Source: Sambucus nigra (taxonomy: Eukaryota; Streptophyta; Magnoliopsida; Dipsacales; Adoxaceae). From it: a stretch of DNA of 64,000 nucleotides. This document shows, piece after piece, positions 34,193-44,804 of the stretch (position 1 is its first letter; each line of letters opens with the position of its first letter). The notes under the pieces were generated by a model. It was not told the origin of the DNA, ran no database searches, and was given only the letters and a program-made list of their open reading frames with translations. Made by a program: the position numbers and the translations under genes. Location: assembly GCA_949130495.1 (NCBI GenBank), contig OX422215.1, positions 532,997,755 to 533,061,754 on the forward strand, read 5' to 3'.

Positions 34193-35283
34193 TTAAGGGT
34201 CCACCGCGAAAACGATTTGACTTTGGAGGATAACCGCTGTACCCTCACATACAAGCATGCCTTCCAAAAAATATGAATTTTGTTTGAACAACGAAAGGCA
34301 TGTGTGACGCGGAAGAAATGGGCCATCGTCAATTAAAATTTTTGGAGGGACGATGGGGGGTTTGGATTGAACGGGTGACAAAAACATGTGGGGATCAAGA
34401 AAAGATGAATATCCTCCCATGGATTTTCAAATTGGAATGGGAGGTGGCGCACACAAAGGCACGGATGCGATCATGGAAGGTGACTCGAGCAAGTACTCCT
34501 CATCGGAGAAAAGGTTAAAAATATTAAAGTTTAAAACTGAATCATCGGGTACTTGTGACGGTGTAATAACAGAGAATGAAAATGGGGATGAAAGAAATTC
34601 AAACTCATGAGATGAATCATCATCTAATAAAGATTGAGTTTCGAATGAAATAATATCATTTTCAATGAAATGTTCTTCTTTGGGGGCAAAAGAAGAAATC
34701 ACTTCATTGCAAATAGATATTACTTCATTTTCATCCTCACTTTCAATATCTATTACGGAATGGGCAAAGTCTAGAATGGTTTATTCCAAAGTAGGCACAA
34801 GTACCTCGTTTGGTTCAAAACATTCTTCGACTTCGAAAGTCTCGGAAGAAAAATCATCGTCGAACTCAAATAATGAATCCAAGTCATGTTCCCTCGAACG
34901 ATTTTCTTCCCGATAACGATTTTCAATTTTCTCATTCTCATACATTCGCAAGCCCTCACCGAATGTCATGGGTCGAGGCATGGATACATGAAAATGGGAA
35001 CTTTGAAAATTACCATCGGACTTAAACGAAAACTTATTATTATATGAATTTTGAAAACCATTGCAATTTGTTTCAAAATTCCTATTATAAGGAGGTAAAG
35101 GCCCAAAATCATTATCATCATCATCAAAATTCCAATAACCCAAGGTTTAACTTTCGTTATACTCGCCCAAAGTCATATTTGAATTTGAAATTCTTTGGGA
35201 TTCTAAGTATTCCCCGAAAGTCATAGGATTATGGAAATTTTGAGAATTATAACAATGATTACCGAAAGAATTGGAATAAGACA
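34193..35283 (-). pseudogene. Family A ORF, second copy
   Basis: It starts MSYSNSFGNHCYNSQN at 35283 and is colinear with 11854-12804 without a net frame change. TAA codons replace CAA near 35147 and 34780, and one more stop lies near 34424. Beyond the point where A1 is frameshifted, this copy reads VPPKILIDDG and on to about 34193, giving the original C-terminus. Substitutions are mostly conservative at protein level, suggesting that the frame was maintained in the family before both copies decayed. Function unknown. Confidence 0.75.
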
Positions 35284-35459
35284 TGCTTACCCCAAAAATG
35301 GCTCAAGTGGCAAATTTCGCAAAGTAAGTGCGCGTGGGAAAAATTCAAGCGTTTTTAAGTGCTCAAATGTGGAAGTCCTGCAAAAAGATTAGAAAATAAT
35401 ACAAATAGAATGAAAATACTATGAAATACTAAATCAAATAAAGTCTAAAATAAACAAGT

Positions 35460-35477
35460 CCCTGGCAATGGCGCCAT
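35460..35477 (-). other. Primer-binding site of A4
   Basis: On the minus strand TGGCGCCATTGCCAGGG, the tRNA-Asp-type site with two G-to-A changes, 3 nt after LTR A5. Confidence 0.85.
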
Positions 35478-35480
35478 TTT

Positions 35481-35970
35481 GATCACCGCGTGAAAAGTGT
35501 GTTCGTGTAAGGACACGGTCGCTGTTTTCGTTTCACCGCGATATTACAAACAAATCTAAATTACGGCTACACTTGCGAGGCAAGCACAACGGTAAGTCGG
35601 GTATTGAGAATCCACAGGGATGATATGATAGAATTTATATGATTTAATACTCCTAAATAAAAGTGTAAAAGGTGATTACAAACTAAAAAGGAAAAGATGC
35701 ACAAAAGAAAAATATTTAATCTAGGCGAGTGTATTGAAACTAGATTAACAAAGCGAGTAAAACTATAGGTTGCATCAAATATCCCTCACCCGAGTTAATT
35801 TGTATAAAATGGATACATGGGTCGATGAGTTATTACGAATGCGTCTCATTTTGACAGTTAATTAAATCAAGGGTTGTCATGCCCCTAAATCCGCATAAAA
35901 GCCTAATAAGATTTTGGTGTCAACAAATACCCTGAAAATTGCGTACGAAAGTTCGTAAGCACGGAACATA
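35481..35970 (-). repeat. LTR A5, partial (5' LTR of the A4 unit)
   Basis: The last about 490 bp of a family A LTR on the minus strand, ending CACGCGGTGATCA next to the primer site. The rest is cut off at about 35970, where plus-strand LTR A6 starts. Confidence 0.82.
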
Positions 35971-36497
35971 CATAATACACAAATATTGTGTATTTCGTCC
36001 CTCGAACCTACGCATTTCATCCCCCTCGGGTATCTTATTTCCTATATTTATGCTCGTTAACTAGAGAACCTCAAATTTATACATTAACATGTCTTGTAGG
36101 GGTTAATTGAGCTTTTATAGGTATTTGGATGGTAAGTGTGAAGTTCGGACGCATTCCGCTCAATTTTCGTACGTGATCGCACATTCAAGGGCAATTTAGT
36201 CAATTCACAACTTGGGCACCTGGCCCAATATCTCAACGAAATTTGTATTCCTCCTCGCAAGCTTCGCGTGGCCGTGAACGATGTGCGATTTCGATTCAGA
36301 ATGAAGGAGTTACGACGATTTTAGCAGACGGGAAATGCAAATATGCCAAAACAGCAATGCAGGAGGCTCATACTTGCTTGATCGATCGATCGAGCAAAGG
36401 GGTTGATCGATCGATCCTTCTTATTTTTCCAATCGTGGGAGATAGTGGGATGGATTTCTGATCACCAATCGATCGATCCTAGGGGATCGATCGATCA
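35971..36497 (+). repeat. LTR A6, partial
   Basis: It starts ATAATACACAAATATTGTG (the first two bases of the LTR are altered) and follows the family A LTR for about 525 bp. It stops inside the second half of the GATC module at CGATCGATCA, where copia sequence resumes with ATTAT. Confidence 0.85.
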
Positions 36498-37040
36498 ATT
36501 ATCAATAGAGTCTACCTTAGGAAGAATTCTAAACAGACCCCCTATGAACTTTGGTATGGCAAGAAGCCAAATCTTAAATATCATAGGACATTTGGTAGTA
36601 CATGTTATGTCTATAAAGACAGAGAACATTTATCTAAGTTTGAAACAAGAGGAGATAAAGCTATATTTTTAGGTTATTCACCTGACAATAGAGCTTACCG
36701 AATTTACAACTTACGTACTAAGACCATGATGGAATCCATTAATGTGATTGTAAACGACACTTTTGTAGAAAGTAAAATTACTAGACCAACTATTATAGAT
36801 GAGTATGAAAGCCTTTTAAATTATGACTCTCCTGAAATAACTATGTCTTTACCAACAGAGACCCCTGGAGTACCTAACTCGCTTTCTAAAGACCATCCCA
36901 TAGATAACGTTATTGGTAACCCTATAGAACCTGTTCACACAAGATCCCAACTTTGTAACATTTCTCATTTTGCATATTTTGTGTCTCTTATTGAGCCCAA
37001 AAATGTAAATGAAGCCTTAAATGACCCTTATGGATTACTG
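36498..37040 (+). pseudogene. copia integrase, C-terminal part
   Basis: Continues the integrase split at 11662: INRVYLRKNSKQTPYELWYGKKPN, then a GSTCYVY and FLGYSPDNRAYRIYN region. VHTRSQLCN and EPKNVNEALND, the usual link to RT, follow. The frame 36726-37148 covers most of it. Confidence 0.87.
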
Positions 37041-37790
37041 CAATGCAAGAGGAACTTCTTCAATTTGTCAATCATGATGTTTGGTATCTTGTACCCAGAC
37101 CTGGAAATAAAAGGGTTATTGGCACACGTTGGATTTTTAAAAACATGACTGATGAGTCTGGGATGATCATTAGAAATAAAGCTAGATTAGTTGCCCAGGT
37201 CTACTCTTAGATTTAAGGAATAGATTTCGAGGAAACATTTTCTCCTGTTACTCGACTCGAATCTGTTCGTTTACTTTTTTCTATAGCATGTCATTTATAT
37301 TTCACACTTTACCAAATGGATGTAAAGTGTGCCTTCCTTAACGGAATTTTAACTGAGGAGACCTTTGTAGAACAACCCAAAAGGTTTATTGACCCTCATC
37401 ATCCTAATCATGTTTATCGTCTTAAGAAAGATCTTTATGAATTAAAACAAGCTCCTAGAGCTTGCTATGAGCGTCTATCCACCTTTCTGTTAGATAACGG
37501 ATTTAGGAGAGGAGGAAGTAACCAAACCTTGTTTGTCAAAATTTCTGACAATAACATTACTATTTCTCAAGTATATATTGATGATATAATTTTTGGATCC
37601 ACCTCCCCTTCAGAAGCCAAGTCTTTCTCAGACATTATGCACAGAGATTTCAAAATGGCGCTTATGGGGGAGTTGCAATTTTTCTTAGGTCTTTAAGTCA
37701 AACAAAACTTAGAAGGTTTATTTGCTTCGCAATCGAAATATGCATTAGAGATTGTAAAAAAGTTTGGCCTAGATACTGCTAAGGAAGCTA
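37041..37790 (+). pseudogene. copia reverse transcriptase
   Basis: A frameshift near 37050 separates the link from the RT start (VIGTRWIFKN and RLVAQ-like sequence, with TAG near 37208). The open frame 37316-37696 has MDVKCAFLNG, VYRLKKDLYELKQAPRA and VYIDDIIFGST with the YIDD catalytic motif, and LMGELQFFLGL. A stop at 37694 is followed by the connection to RNase H. Confidence 0.92.
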
Positions 37791-38517
37791 GAACACCTAT
37801 GAGTACCTCTGTCAAACTCTCCAAAGATGAAAATGGTAAATCCATTGACTTTACCTTATACCGTAGTATGATAGGAAGTTTACTTTACCTAACTGCCTCG
37901 TGCCCTGATATCATGTACTCTGTTTTTGTATGCACCCGTTATGAAAATAATCTAAAAGAGAGCCATTTACTATGTGTAAAGAGAATAATTAAATACATAA
38001 GAGGCACTCACAATTTAAGGTTGTGGTACACTAATGACACATCGAGCATTATAGTTGGTTACACCGACACTGATTGGGCTGGGTGTTCTGACGATAATAA
38101 AAGTACATCAGGCGCATGTTACTACATCAGTAACAACTTGGTTGGTTGGAACAACAAAAAACAGAAAGGCCCCTTTTTATTCCTTGCAGAATCTTAATAC
38201 ATCGCAGCTGGAAGTTGTTGTGTCAAGTTATTATGGATGCAACTTATGCTGAGAGATTACGATATAAAATAAGAAAAACTCCATCTCTATTGCGATAACC
38301 AGAGTGCGATCAACATCTCTAAGAACCCAGTTTAACATTCTCGCACTAAATATATTAAGATTCTATATCACTTCATACGAGAATTAGTTGAATCAAAAGA
38401 ACTAGAGATTAATTACCTACCTACTAATCTACAGTTGGCTAATTTGTTTATAAAACATTTGCATTTTAAGCGCTTTGAATCATTACGCAAATCAATTGGC
38501 ATGGTTTTGGCTGAATA
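37791..38517 (+). pseudogene. copia RNase H
   Basis: YRSMIGSLLYLTASCPDIMYSV, GYTDTDWAGCSDDNKSTSG, then LAES and a stop (38195-38197) before YIAA. LHLYCDNQSAINISKNPV, TKYIKILYHFIRE and the end of the polyprotein follow near 38517. In intact relatives this degrades the RNA strand during reverse transcription. Confidence 0.9.
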
Positions 38518-39025
38518 ATTCTCTTGCTTAATTTGTATAAACTGCCAGATTTTCACTTGCTGATAACCAATCTCTGAGGATGTAAGGCATGAATGTTAGT
38601 ATAATGTAAAATAACGCCTCTTACATCTGTTTTATGTAGGAAATTCGTTTGAATTCTCGTTGTTTATTCAAGTTACTGCTTATCTACCTATTTATAACTC
38701 TCCATATTTGATTCTTCCTGCCCTTTGTCCATTTGAGACAAAATGGGGGAGAAATTTTGGATCCACTTGGACACTCGTGTACATTCTAATCTACTAACTT
38801 GATCTTAGCTATCTTATCGCAGATTTTAGTACCTCCTTATTGCATCAGATTTTGATAGGGTAATGGTTTGTACTTAGTTGAGTTATGTAATTTTTTTTTC
38901 ATTTCTAGGAGTTTGGGTAGATAGATTTTTTTTTATAGGAATAGGATTTTTTATTTCTTTTTATATCCCTACGAGTCCTTGTTGACTCAAAGGAGATTCT
39001 GTCTCATATTTCCAAAGGGGGAGAT
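38518..39025 (+). other. copia 3' untranslated region with repeated polypurine tracts
   Basis: ATGGGGGAGAAATTTT at about 38742 and AAAGGGGGAGAT at 39014-39025, the latter directly before the 3' LTR. Multiple GGGGGAG tracts before the LTR are a Sirevirus trait. Confidence 0.75.
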
Positions 39026-40251
39026 TGAATCACCCTATCTATATCTTTGACTTATTTGAGTTTGCATTATATAGGAGCTCATCTAGTTTGAAAATAGTGA
39101 AAAAATTGTGTCTATCCATAGATAATCCTAATCCAGAAATACTTTTCTGAGAAATTAAACCTGAGTGTTTAGTTCCTGGTTTTGAGAAGTTAATCCTCTC
39201 TTGTTCTTAATCATCCTTCCAACTTAATCACATTGGTAGAGTTTTCAGTTTCTCTACTTAGAAACTTGAGATCTCGTCTCTGTGATACAAATCACATAGA
39301 TAGTTCACTATCTTGATTTCTTGTTTCGAGAAATCTTGTTTGTTGGTTATTTTAAAATTAACTTTATGTTTTCAAACCCTAAACCAACAATATTCATTCT
39401 GATTTCATTTTATTCAAACTATGAGACTAAGATCAAGTTTTGAGATCTTGATTGGGGATTGCACTTTCTATATAATATTTTCAAAACCTGAAAGTGTTAG
39501 GATCTTGGATATTTCTCAACAAGATTCCCTCTTGATCTGCGGATATTTCGAAATGTCTAAAAGTCTGTTTCAGGTTTGACTCAACTGATTGTAGAATTTC
39601 TTGCATATCTAGTGATTTTGTAATTTGTTAAATTATTCTGTCTGTATTAAGTGTGAGTGTGTTGCATGCATATGTTAGAGACTACATCACCACTACACTT
39701 TCACTCTACCATAATTAAAGTGTTGGTTATATGATCTTGAACTTGTTTCAGTCAACGTAAACACTGGAATCAAGTAAAGTTATGAAGCTAGAGAGAACAT
39801 CAACAACAACAACCTTCTGAGCAGTCAGATCTAATCCAAAGGAGTTGGTAATGATTCTGAACTTAGTTTAGGTGTGTTTGTGTGGTTTGATTGTTAAATA
39901 GGTTGTAAGTTTTTACTCTGATTTTAATGGATTTTCGTTTTGTGACGTAGAGGTCACCGTGGATGTTTCCCCCAATTAGGTGAGGTTTTACACCACGTTA
40001 AAAATTTCTTGTGCTCTTCCTCATTTTCTCATCACCTTCTTCCTAGTTGTGCTGATTTAATAGTTTAAGTTTTGTTTGTCAAAACTGGTTCATTCTAGAT
40101 ATGAAATAACTCGTTCAAACTGTTTTAAAAATCTTTTTAAACACATCTTGTGTTAATTTTTATTTTGATTAAAAGAGTTTCTTCAACAAACAGTTCGGAA
40201 CCATTTTAACAGTTTTACTTTGATTTAAACGTCTTAAGTGGCAGTTTTTCA
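39026..40251 (+). repeat. 3' LTR of the copia element, with internal deletion
   Basis: 1226 bp. It matches the 5' LTR but joins CATAGAT (39117-39123) directly to AATCCTAATCC (39124), losing the 754 bp that hold the TATA box. It ends TTTTTCA before CTAAA. Confidence 0.9.
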
Positions 40252-40451
40252 CTAAATTCATAAGACTCCTTTTTGAAATCACTTATTTCATGTGACACAA
40301 AAGATTCTTTTACTTCATAGGTGAAGTTAGAGTCAATTCAATATTTCTTCGGATTAATCCAGTTTACTACTAAATTATAGATCAAACCATCTCAATCATA
40401 CCTATGCCTGTATAAATGTATGTGTATTCAATTAATACCCCAATCATCCAA

Positions 40452-40474
40452 TCACACACACACACACACACAAA

Positions 40475-40555
<81 letters not shown>
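40452..40555. repeat. Compound (CA)n(TA)n microsatellite
   Basis: CA repeat 40452-40520 followed by AT repeat 40521-40555. Confidence 0.95.
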
Positions 40556-40556
<1 letters not shown>

Positions 40557-40761
40557 CGCTTTACATGAGCTCTTATATCTACTACTCAATAAACATTCCA
40601 AGTGGCACACATCATTTATGAAAATTGTACTTAGTATCTCTCTCTACTTAAATACACCCGACTATTCATACGTGTACGTATAATGAATCTACACAAATGA
40701 TGCCTTCACATCCTTTTTAATTAAAAATAAATGCTGAAAACCCAAATGTTCCAAATGTTAT

Positions 40762-40785
40762 CCCCCCCCCCCCCCCCCCCCCCCC
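40762..40785. repeat. Poly-C tract (24 nt)
   Basis: Twenty-four C on the plus strand, an unusually long G/C homopolymer. Confidence 0.9.
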
Positions 40786-41092
40786 GCTTATAAAATGAAA
40801 TGGGTACTGGTTCGTGACTTTTCCCGTCTCGCCTAAATACAAATCCCCCCGTTGGTGTCCACGTGCATACATGGAGGCAGTATAAAAAACGTCGCATCCA
40901 CTACTTACTTCCAATATGTGATCCCCGGTGAGTGTTGGTGCTTTCACGTGTTATGATCACCGGTGGTTTGGGTTTGTTTTATAAGCCAGCGGGTCAGCCT
41001 CTAGGCCGATAACTAACGAGATCACTTCAGCCGGAGTTGGAGTTGGGTGTCGTTTCTTTGTTGGTGTTTGTGTTGTTGTTTTCATGGTCGAA

Positions 41093-41105
<13 letters not shown>

Positions 41106-41122
<17 letters not shown>
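41106..41122. repeat. Poly-G tract (17 nt)
   Basis: Seventeen G after a short (TG)n run. Confidence 0.9.
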
Positions 41123-41123
<1 letters not shown>

Positions 41124-42024
41124 TTTGAAGCCGAAGATATGGGTGGTGGACATATTAGAGGAAGTGAGAAGCTGAACTAAAGTCTAAATTAGTCATAAAT
41201 TGATGATCGATCAAAACACGATACTAGGGAAAATATAAATTTTGATAGGTGAGGATTTTTAAAAGAGAGATGAGTTTTTAATGCGTGTTGAGGAACTGAG
41301 AGCGCAATAATTCAGGGACTATAGTGGATAGAAAATGAAGGGAATCAAGAGAGAGAGTGGCCATTAAAAGATTAGAGTTATATAAATATTAGGCGCATAT
41401 ATGAAGATGCTTATTTTAATAGTTTTGTTTCCTTTTTCTAAAGAAATTGTTGAAGAAAGGAAACTATTAGATTATGGTACGTTAAAAAACAACACGAGGG
41501 TAAGTGAGCTTATAACCAGGATATCGCGCGGATTTTCAACTAGTCATATAAATAATCAAATCCATACATGCAAAACTAGACCGATTTGGTTCTTTTTGCC
41601 TTCTAACATATTAAATTACTATCTTGGACAAGAAACATAGCTAAAAAACCAGTAGAAAATACAACTTTTACTTAATCATATACATGCAAAATTATATAGA
41701 AAATTCAGATGTAGCATTATAATATTCTCTCTCATAGGTTTTGAGCATTAATTTTTTTTAATCGTAAAATCAGTCCCTACTTATTTTGTCTTAATATAAC
41801 TTATTTTTACTTTTTAAATTACCAATTTACTCTTATATTAGATATTAGAAAAAAGTAATGGACCTTTAGTCACCCAATAATTACCAGATCTTCGGTACTC
41901 TAATAACCGAATCTTTAGAACCATATCTATAGTGAGTGGAGCTCTCGTAAAAAATCTACAGATTTAATTTATCAATATAAGAAAGTAAAAAAAAAAAAAA
42001 TTCTGAACACTACTTTTGTAAGAA

Positions 42025-42070
42025 CTAGGTGTAAACCCGCGCGATGCGCGAATTATGGGAACGTGTATAC
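42025..42070 (-). mobile_element. Candidate Helitron 3' terminus
   Basis: On the minus strand the sequence reads CGCGCATCGCGCG (5-bp hairpin arms), then GGTTTACAC, then CTAG, followed by T. A short GC hairpin about 10 nt before a CTRR end inserted 5' of T is the Helitron signature. The body would extend to the right on the plus strand; its TC start is not identified. Confidence 0.45.
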
Positions 42071-44796
42071 AAAGTTAAAAATAAAAATTCTCTTGAAAAA
42101 GTGTCATCATTATTGAGGCAAGATAGCATACTATTAAATTATAACAATTTTTGCATACATGTTTAGTTTCAATGTGAGTTTGTTTTTAAAAAATGTTAAT
42201 GGACTTTTCATCCAATGATCCTAAAACTTATACTCGATAAGTTAAATTAGAAATTTCCCTAATCAAATTTTTAAAAAATAAATCTAAATTAAAGAAAAAT
42301 AAGCACTGAGAATGGGGGGAGTTAAATATAAAAACACATAAATAAATAGAAAAATGTTTCCAATTTGTTCATAACATTTACTGAAGTACAGTGCCTATTT
42401 AAAATATGCACCAAAATAATAATAATAAGTATAAAAATTGTTTTACATGTAGTGGAGGGTAAAGTACTCCATCAAACAAAATCAATTATGACCCACAAAA
42501 TATAATAATTTTGCTTGATAATTGGTCATATTGGGGTTTAATGGATTTAATTTATTTAACATAGTTTTATGTTTGTTAAAAATAAGTGTAAATACCAATA
42601 AACCCCCGAGATTATTTTATATTTATAGGTTCTCTCATTTTAAAAACCCGACAACGATCCCCTTGAAATACTGACCCACCACAACTAACACAATACCTTT
42701 AAAAATATGATTAAAACATTAACTTACAGAAAAAAAAAGAGAGATTAAACTACCCTCAATTCAACATGTTCTTTTTTTTATTATTAAGAAAGCACTTTAG
42801 TGCATAATGTGAAAAGGCAGCAAAGAAATTAGAAAAATAATCCAAAGCACCATTTATAAATTGATTATAAATTATATTAAACATATGATATTAGGATGTT
42901 AAGATATTATGGTGAGTGAGAAAAAAAAATCAATACATTTGAAGCAATAAAAAAAATCATACACAGTGTAAAATGAAAAAAAAAATACCCACTTAATTTT
43001 TTTAGTTCTGTATTTTGCTTGGCTGTTTTTTTCTCAAGTCCCCTGAGCTTCTTCACTCGCTACCCAACAAACTCACTGCAAAAGATATAAAGACTCCACC
43101 CAAGTCTATACAAAAGCTTTTCACAGCTTTCTCTTCCCATACCCAACAATGGGAAGGAGAATAGGAAGATATTCGCAAGAGAGAGAGAGAAGAAGCACCA
43201 TTTTCTCCGGTGAAAATAGAAAATGACTTTCATACCTGTGAAAACAAAAAAGATGGATGTTATTAACAAAAAGATACGTAGTGTAAACAAACATGGAAAA
43301 CAAATCAGGTGAAAACCATTTTCTCCCATTTTCTTTATAACCCACTTTCTCCCATTCCTGTGAAAAACAGAAATATCCATATTATAAACAAACATGGGAT
43401 TGATGAAATATATGAAAGAAAAAAAATCATGTTTTATTATAATTGAAAATAAAAGGACTCTCTCACGAGAAACCCATTTAATTTTTTTCCCAAGTTTATA
43501 AGGCACTGCCAACAAAGATGTGAAATAGGTAGAATGAAGAGAGAGAGAGTGTAAAAAAGGATGGTCGTCCATCAATTTATAGGGGAGAGAGTGGGGTGTT
43601 GTTATTTTTAATTTAGAAAAAGAAAGGATCTATTGAAGAAAGAGAAAGGGCAGAATTAAAGAATGAGTTGGGTATTTGTTTGGTAATCTGTGTTACCTTT
43701 GATATTCCCCAAAAGAAAACTACAATGAAGAGCAAGGTTTGAAGTACGTAGACATGTAAACATTCAGAAAAAGCCTAACTAATATTTAAGTGACTTGGGG
43801 CTGAGCATTTAATTTATTACGTTTTTTTTGGGCGATACATTGAACACCCACATTCACGTTTTTTTATGTGGTACATTGAACACCCACATCTATTTTAACT
43901 GTCAATCTCCAACGTTTCTTAAGTAGCAATTAGGAGGAAATTGAGTAATATAGATTTGCATTTATGTCAATGCCACGTGTCATCCTCAGAAGATTTATAG
44001 TGAAATGATGTGCCACGTGGATAGGGTAATTGCAAAGCATAATAAATGCCTTATTTTGCATTTTATAGTATTAAGAGATTCCATTTAGCATCGTACCACC
44101 CCCACCAACCGCAAACATGAAAATTGCAAACTCAAATTTATAAATTTTTCACTACAAAATTATATATGTAGAGTAAATATTGCTCCTTTATTTTTACAGT
44201 TTCACACTACGAAATTAAACGCGTAGTGTACGATATTTGTAAAACGGTTGTCTTTGCATTCTCAAAATCGAAAACCAACTCTATTTTTACAGTTTAATTG
44301 ATCATGAAAAGATGTGGCAACAATATTACCAGAAGAATGATGCGTGTCAAACCACCTGACAAATTCTCGACAACATCGTGGCCAACTCAATCTTAATTGG
44401 ATAGGGGTATACCATGTTACCCCTTTACTATTGTAACCTCTTCAGTTTTCAAGTGTCATAACTGAGCATATTAGTTGCATATAAATCTCCTCTGCATGCA
44501 TCGTTAAGAGAATATAATACAAAAAATTATTTTATTTTGTACTTGCCTTATCAACCTAGAGGCAAAAATTATTATTGTCACTATTTTATGATAGTAAATT
44601 TGAAGGGGGCCGTGGAGAGAGTTGTACAATTTTTTCCCAAAATATTGGGTTGTCGAATAAATTGATGGGTTGGGTGAACATATTTTAGATAGATGGATTT
44701 TTTTGTGTTGAGATATTTTGGGTAGTAAAATAATTTAGCGACTAATTTTAGAAATGAAATGTTGAGTGTCCAATTTGTGAAAAATAAATGTAGTAA
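42071..44796. other. Unassigned AT-rich DNA, possibly Helitron body
   Basis: Short frames only. A duplicated ACATTGAACACCCACAT lies at about 43837 and 43874, and a purine-rich region at 43140-43260. I see no tRNA, LTR or conserved domain. Confidence 0.5.
43971..44020. promoter_or_regulatory. Paired G-box motifs
   Basis: TGCCACGTGTC (CACGTG at 43974-43979) and TGCCACGTGG (CACGTG at 44014-44019), 40 bp apart. These match the plant G-box/ABRE core, but no adjacent gene is seen, so use as a promoter is unproven. Confidence 0.3.
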
Positions 44797-44804
44797 GTCC
44801 TTTG

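Larger units (their letters stand above)
32052..35480 (-). mobile_element. A4 interior (minus strand)
   Basis: 3429 bp colinear with the A1 interior: primer site at the right end, the family ORF, the GACAATGTCAGG/TTAGGGGGTG tract (near 33905-33925) and the 3' non-coding part. It carries a (GT)n/G-rich tract at about 32440-32468, where A2 has (CA)n/poly-C. Apart from the ORF no coding motif is seen. Confidence 0.85.
11663..36497. mobile_element. Composite insertion of family A LTR-element copies, with element B inside
   Basis: The block splits the copia integrase codons ...ATT-AT / ATT-ATC..., leaving a perfect 5-bp duplication ATTAT at 11658-11662 and 36498-36502. It contains A1 (+, primer site, interior, one LTR), A2 (+, 3' interior piece, LTR and primer site), an inverted LTR fragment A3 (-), an A4 unit (-, LTR, interior, partial LTR A5), and a partial LTR A6 (+). 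Neither outer end is an LTR terminus: the left end is the first base of the primer site, and the right end is a CA inside the GATC module of LTR A6. Confidence 0.85.
6144..40251 (+). mobile_element. Ty1/copia retrotransposon, Sirevirus-like, split by a 24.8-kb insertion
   Basis: LTRs at 6144-8127 and 39026-40251 are flanked by a perfect 5-bp duplication CTAAA (6139-6143 and 40252-40256). Order along the plus strand is LTR, Met primer site, gag with zinc knuckle, protease, integrase, RT, RNase H, polypurine tract, LTR. This copia order puts integrase before RT. Long LTRs, a long gag with an extended region after the zinc knuckle, and repeated GGGGGAGA tracts before the 3' LTR suggest the Sirevirus/Maximus lineage. 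Without the insertion at 11663-36497 the element is about 9.3 kb. All genes carry stops or frameshifts. Confidence 0.92.
40257..42024. other. Unassigned DNA right of the copia element
   Basis: Continues the pre-insertion locus. It has the microsatellite 40452-40555, poly-C 40762-40785, (TG)n with poly-G 41106-41122, and a less AT-rich stretch 40790-41110 with a TATAAAA (about 40879) and mostly short frames. No gene is supported. Confidence 0.5.

Noticed and set aside
36403..36672. 89-aa frame spanning 36497
   Set aside because: It crosses the junction between LTR A6 and copia integrase, a chance fusion.
40420..40683. 87-aa frame with HTHTHT and YIYIYI runs
   Set aside because: Translation of the compound (CA)n(TA)n microsatellite.
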